This document shows positions 61,101 through 64,000 of a stretch of DNA of 64,000 bases, in pieces. Source of the DNA: Hydractinia symbiolongicarpus (taxonomy: Eukaryota; Cnidaria; Hydrozoa; Anthoathecata; Hydractiniidae). The notes below the pieces were generated by a model. The model was not told where the DNA came from and made no database searches. It saw nothing but the letters and a program-made list of their open reading frames with translations. Position 1 is the stretch's first letter; every line of letters starts with the position of its first letter. The stretch covers positions 39,229,828-39,293,827 of the forward strand of contig NC_079876.1 in NCBI RefSeq assembly GCF_029227915.1, given 5' to 3'. The translations under genes were made by a program, and so were the position numbers.

Positions 61101-61739
61101 AGTATACAAGGAAAGTACCCAGTGAGTAAACTCATTTCCCAAACGATTTTTTAAATTATTATCTCAAAACTAAAGCCCATGAGACTTGTAGATTTTAAAA
61201 ATGCTTTCATTTTTGATGAGACGCGGAATAAAAGAAGTTTAATCGCCGGCAAATGAAAACCCGCAAATTCCCGTAAATCCCGGTCTCGGCCCGTATAGTC
61301 AAACGTATACAAGGAAAGTACCCAGTGAGTAAACTCATTTCCCTAACGAATTTTTAAATTATTTTTTCACCACTAAAACGCATGAGACTTGTAGTTTTCA
61401 AAAATGTTTTTATTTTTGATGAGACGCTGAATAAAAGAAGTTTAATCGCCGGCAAACGAAAACCTGCGATTTCCCGTAAATCCCGGACTCGGCCCGTATA
61501 GTCAAAAGTAAACAAAGAAAGTACCCAGGGAGTAAACTCATTTCCCAAACGAATTTTTAAATTATTATTTCACCACTAAAACGCATGAGACTTGTAGTTT
61601 TCAAAAATGTTTTCATTTTTGATGAGACGCTGAATAAAAGAAGTTTAATCGCCGGCAAACGAAAACCTGCGATTTCCCGTAAATCCTTGACTCGGCCCGT
61701 ATAGTCAAAAGTATACAAAGAAAGTACCCTGGGAGTAAA

Positions 61740-64000
61740 CTCATTTCCCTAACGAATTTTTAAATTATTTTTTCACCACTAAAACGCATGAGACTTGTAG
61801 TTTTCAAAAATGTTTTCATTTTTAATGAGACGCTGAATAAAAGAAGTTTAATCGCCGGCAAACGAAAACCTGCGATTTCCCGTAAATCCCGGACTCCGCC
61901 CGTATAGTCAAAAGTATACAAAGAGAGTACCCAGGGTGTAAACTCATTTCCCGAATGATTATTTAAATTTTTTTTCACCACTAAAACGCTTGAGGTTTGT
62001 AGTTTTTAAAAATGTTTTCATTTTTGATGAGACGCTGAATAAAAGAAGTTTAATCGCCGACAAACGAAAATCTGCGATTTCCCGTAAATCCTGGACTCGG
62101 CCCGTATAGTCAAAAGTATACAAAGAAAGTACCCAGGGAGTAAACTCATTTCCCAAACGATTTTTTCAATTATTATTTCACCACTAAAGCCCATGAGACT
62201 TGTAGTTCTTAAAAATATTTTCATTTTTGATGAGACGCTGAATAAAAGAAGTTTAATCGCCGGCAAACGAAAACCCGCGATTTCCCGTAAATCCCGGACT
62301 CGGCCCGTATAGTTAAAAGTATACAAGAAAAGTACCCAGTGAGTAAACTCATTTCCCTAACGAATTTTTAAATTATTTTTTCACCACTAAAACGCATGAG
62401 ACTTGTAGTTTTCAAAAATGTTTTCATTTTTGATGAGACGCTGAATAAAAGAAGTTTAATCGCCGGCAAACGAAAACCCGCGATTTCCCGTAAATCCCGG
62501 ACTCGGCCCGTATAGTTAAAAGTATACAAGAAAAGTACCCAGTGAGTAAACTCATTTCCCGAACGATTTTTTAAATTTTTTTTTCACCACTAAAACGTCT
62601 GAGACTTGTAGTTTTCAAAAATGTTTTCATTTTTGATGAGACGCTGAATAAAAGAAGTTTAATCGCCGGCAAACGAAAACCTGCGATTTCCCGTAAATCC
62701 CGGACTCGGCCCGTATAGTCAAAAGTATACAAAGAAAGTACCCCGGGAGTAAGCTAATTTCCCAAACGATTTTTTAAATTATTATTTCACCACTAAAACC
62801 CATGAGACTTGTGGTTTTTAATAATGCTTTCATTTTTGATGAGACGCTGAATAAAAGAAGTTTAATCGCCGGCAAACGAAAACCTGCGATTTCCCGTAAA
62901 TGCTTGACTCGGCCCGTATAGTCAAAAGTATACAAAGAAAGTACCCAGGGAGTAAACTCATTTCCCTAACGAATTTTTAAATTATTTTTTCACCACTAAA
63001 ACGCATGAGACTTGTAGTTTTCAAAAATGTTTTCATTTTTAATGAGACGCTGAATAAAAGAAGTTTAATCGCCGGCAAACGAAAACCTGCGATTTCCCGT
63101 AAATCCCGGACTCCGCCCGTATAGTCAAAAGTATACAAAGAGAGTACCCAGGGTGTAAACTCATTTCCCGAATGATTTTTTAAATTTTTTTTCACCACTA
63201 AAACGCTTGAGGTTTGTAGTTTTTAAAAATGTTTTCATTTTTGATGAGACGCTGAATAAAAGAAGTTTAATCGCCGACAAACGAAAATCTGCGATTTCCC
63301 GTAAATCCTGGACTCGGCCCGTATAGTCAAAAGTATACAAAGAAAGTACCCAGGGAGTAAACTCATTTCCCAAACGATTTTTTAAATTATTATTTCACCA
63401 CTAAAGCCCATGAGACTTGTAGTTCTTAAAAATATTTTCATTTTTGATGACACGCTGAATAAAAGAAGTTTAATCGCCGGCAAACGAAAACCCGCGATTT
63501 CCCGTAAATCCCGGACTCGGCCCGTATAGTTAAAGGTATACAAGAAAAGTACCCAGTGAGTAAACTCATTTCCCGAACGATTTTTTAAATTTTTTTTTCA
63601 CCACTAAAACGTCTGAGACTTGTAGTTTTCAAAAATGTTTTCATTTTTGATGAGACGCTGAATAAAAGAAGTTTAATCGCCGGCAAACGAAAACCTGCGA
63701 TTTCCCGTAAATCCCGGACTCGGCCCGTATAGTCAAAAGTATACAAAGAAAGTACCCCGGGAGTAAGCTAATTTCCCAAACGATTTTTTAAATTATTATT
63801 TCACCACTAAAACCCATGAGACTTGTAGTTTTTAAAAATGTTTTCATTTTTGATGAGACGCGGAATAAAAGAAGTTTAATCGCCGGCAAACGAAAACACG
63901 CAATTTCCCGTAAATCCCGGTCTCGGCCCGTATTGTCAAACGTATACAAGGAAAGTACCCAGTGAGTAAACTCATTTCCCTAACAAATTTTTAAATTATT
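61740..64000 (-). repeat. 1217-bp (six-monomer) higher-order repeat, second unit incomplete
   Basis: Frames at 61760 and 62977, and the rare variant GCTTGAGGTTTGTAG near 61987 and 63204, are 1217 bp apart. Further right the offset drops to about 1014 bp (ACGTCTGAGACTTG near 62596 and 63610), so the second unit has lost one monomer. It runs to the window end. Confidence 0.7.

Larger units (their letters stand above)
43304..64000 (-). repeat. 203-bp satellite array, reversed block 6
   Basis: Reversed satellite to the window end. Up to about 56.09 kb it is the second copy of block 2. Beyond that, monomers are more diverged, with CCCTAACGAATTTTTAAATT and ACAAGGAAAGTACCCAGTGAG variants and smaller local repeats. 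An 11-bp deletion at about 60551 shortens one monomer to a multiple of three, so that two monomers share one 132-codon frame (60351-60749, minus strand). This is not considered a gene. No mobile element is visible. Confidence 0.97.

Noticed and set aside
1-64000. Dozens of 64-102-codon ORFs in the satellite as a repeated small-protein family
   Set aside because: They recur only because the monomer recurs, end at the same non-coding segment, have a period of 202-203 bp that breaks frame each time, and differ at many replacement sites (for example GRVRD against GQARD). No start context, splice sites or separate genes support them.
1-64000. CRISPR-like regular repetition
   Set aside because: There are no unique spacers; the whole 203 bp is repeated, and the LINE and satellite are eukaryotic in style.
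1-64000. tRNA, rRNA or other RNA genes
   Set aside because: No cloverleaf or rRNA-like sequence was noticed in the array or the insertions.

Overview
The window is eukaryotic, almost certainly metazoan, repeat DNA and holds no ordinary host gene that I can support. About 58.7 kb of the 64 kb is one tandem satellite with a 202-203 bp monomer (roughly 290 monomers, estimated from length). The rest is two insertions: a 1.85 kb non-autonomous DNA transposon with terminal inverted repeats, and a 3.4 kb non-LTR retrotransposon (LINE) of the broad CR1/L2/Rex1 kind with an intact 1037-codon ORF. LINEs of this kind that carry 2A-like peptides have been reported mainly from marine invertebrates. That, together with the AT-rich base composition, suggests an invertebrate host; the species cannot be named from the sequence.

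Layout: satellite, forward (1-7535); satellite, reversed (7540-19703); DNA transposon (19704-21550); satellite, reversed (21551-23981); LINE on the + strand (23982-27386); satellite, reversed (27387-32574); satellite, forward (32575-43299); satellite, reversed (43304-64000). Orientation therefore flips three times, and the flips at 7.54 kb and 43.30 kb have the same junction sequence.

The satellite is organised on several scales. Monomers form dimers of about 405 bp and higher-order repeats of 406, 609, 811, 1217, 1624, 2633 and 2835 bp, all whole numbers of monomers. The arms around the first flip form an imperfect palindrome of at least about 4 kb per arm. The whole first 19.1 kb, palindrome and junction included, recurs at 37.19-56.09 kb with gains and losses of whole monomers. 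The flanking parts (21.5-32.5 kb and 56-64 kb) look more diverged and less organised, and both mobile elements sit at or beyond that boundary. This resembles a recently amplified core inside older satellite, as described for centromeric arrays, but centromere function is not shown by the sequence.

The short ORFs of 64-102 codons found in many monomers are by-products of the repeat: they end at the same place in each monomer, and the period is not a multiple of three. The one convincing protein is the LINE polyprotein, with a hydrophobic N-terminus, a 2A-like motif altered to CPGP, an AP-endonuclease domain with one apparent catalytic substitution, and a reverse transcriptase with intact core motifs. 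The most interesting observations are the duplicated palindromic junction, the clustering of independent breakpoints in one short part of the monomer, the conserved dyads in each monomer, the unusual LINE N-terminus, and a possible captured exon in the DNA transposon. No defence system, operon, RNA gene or CRISPR array is visible.
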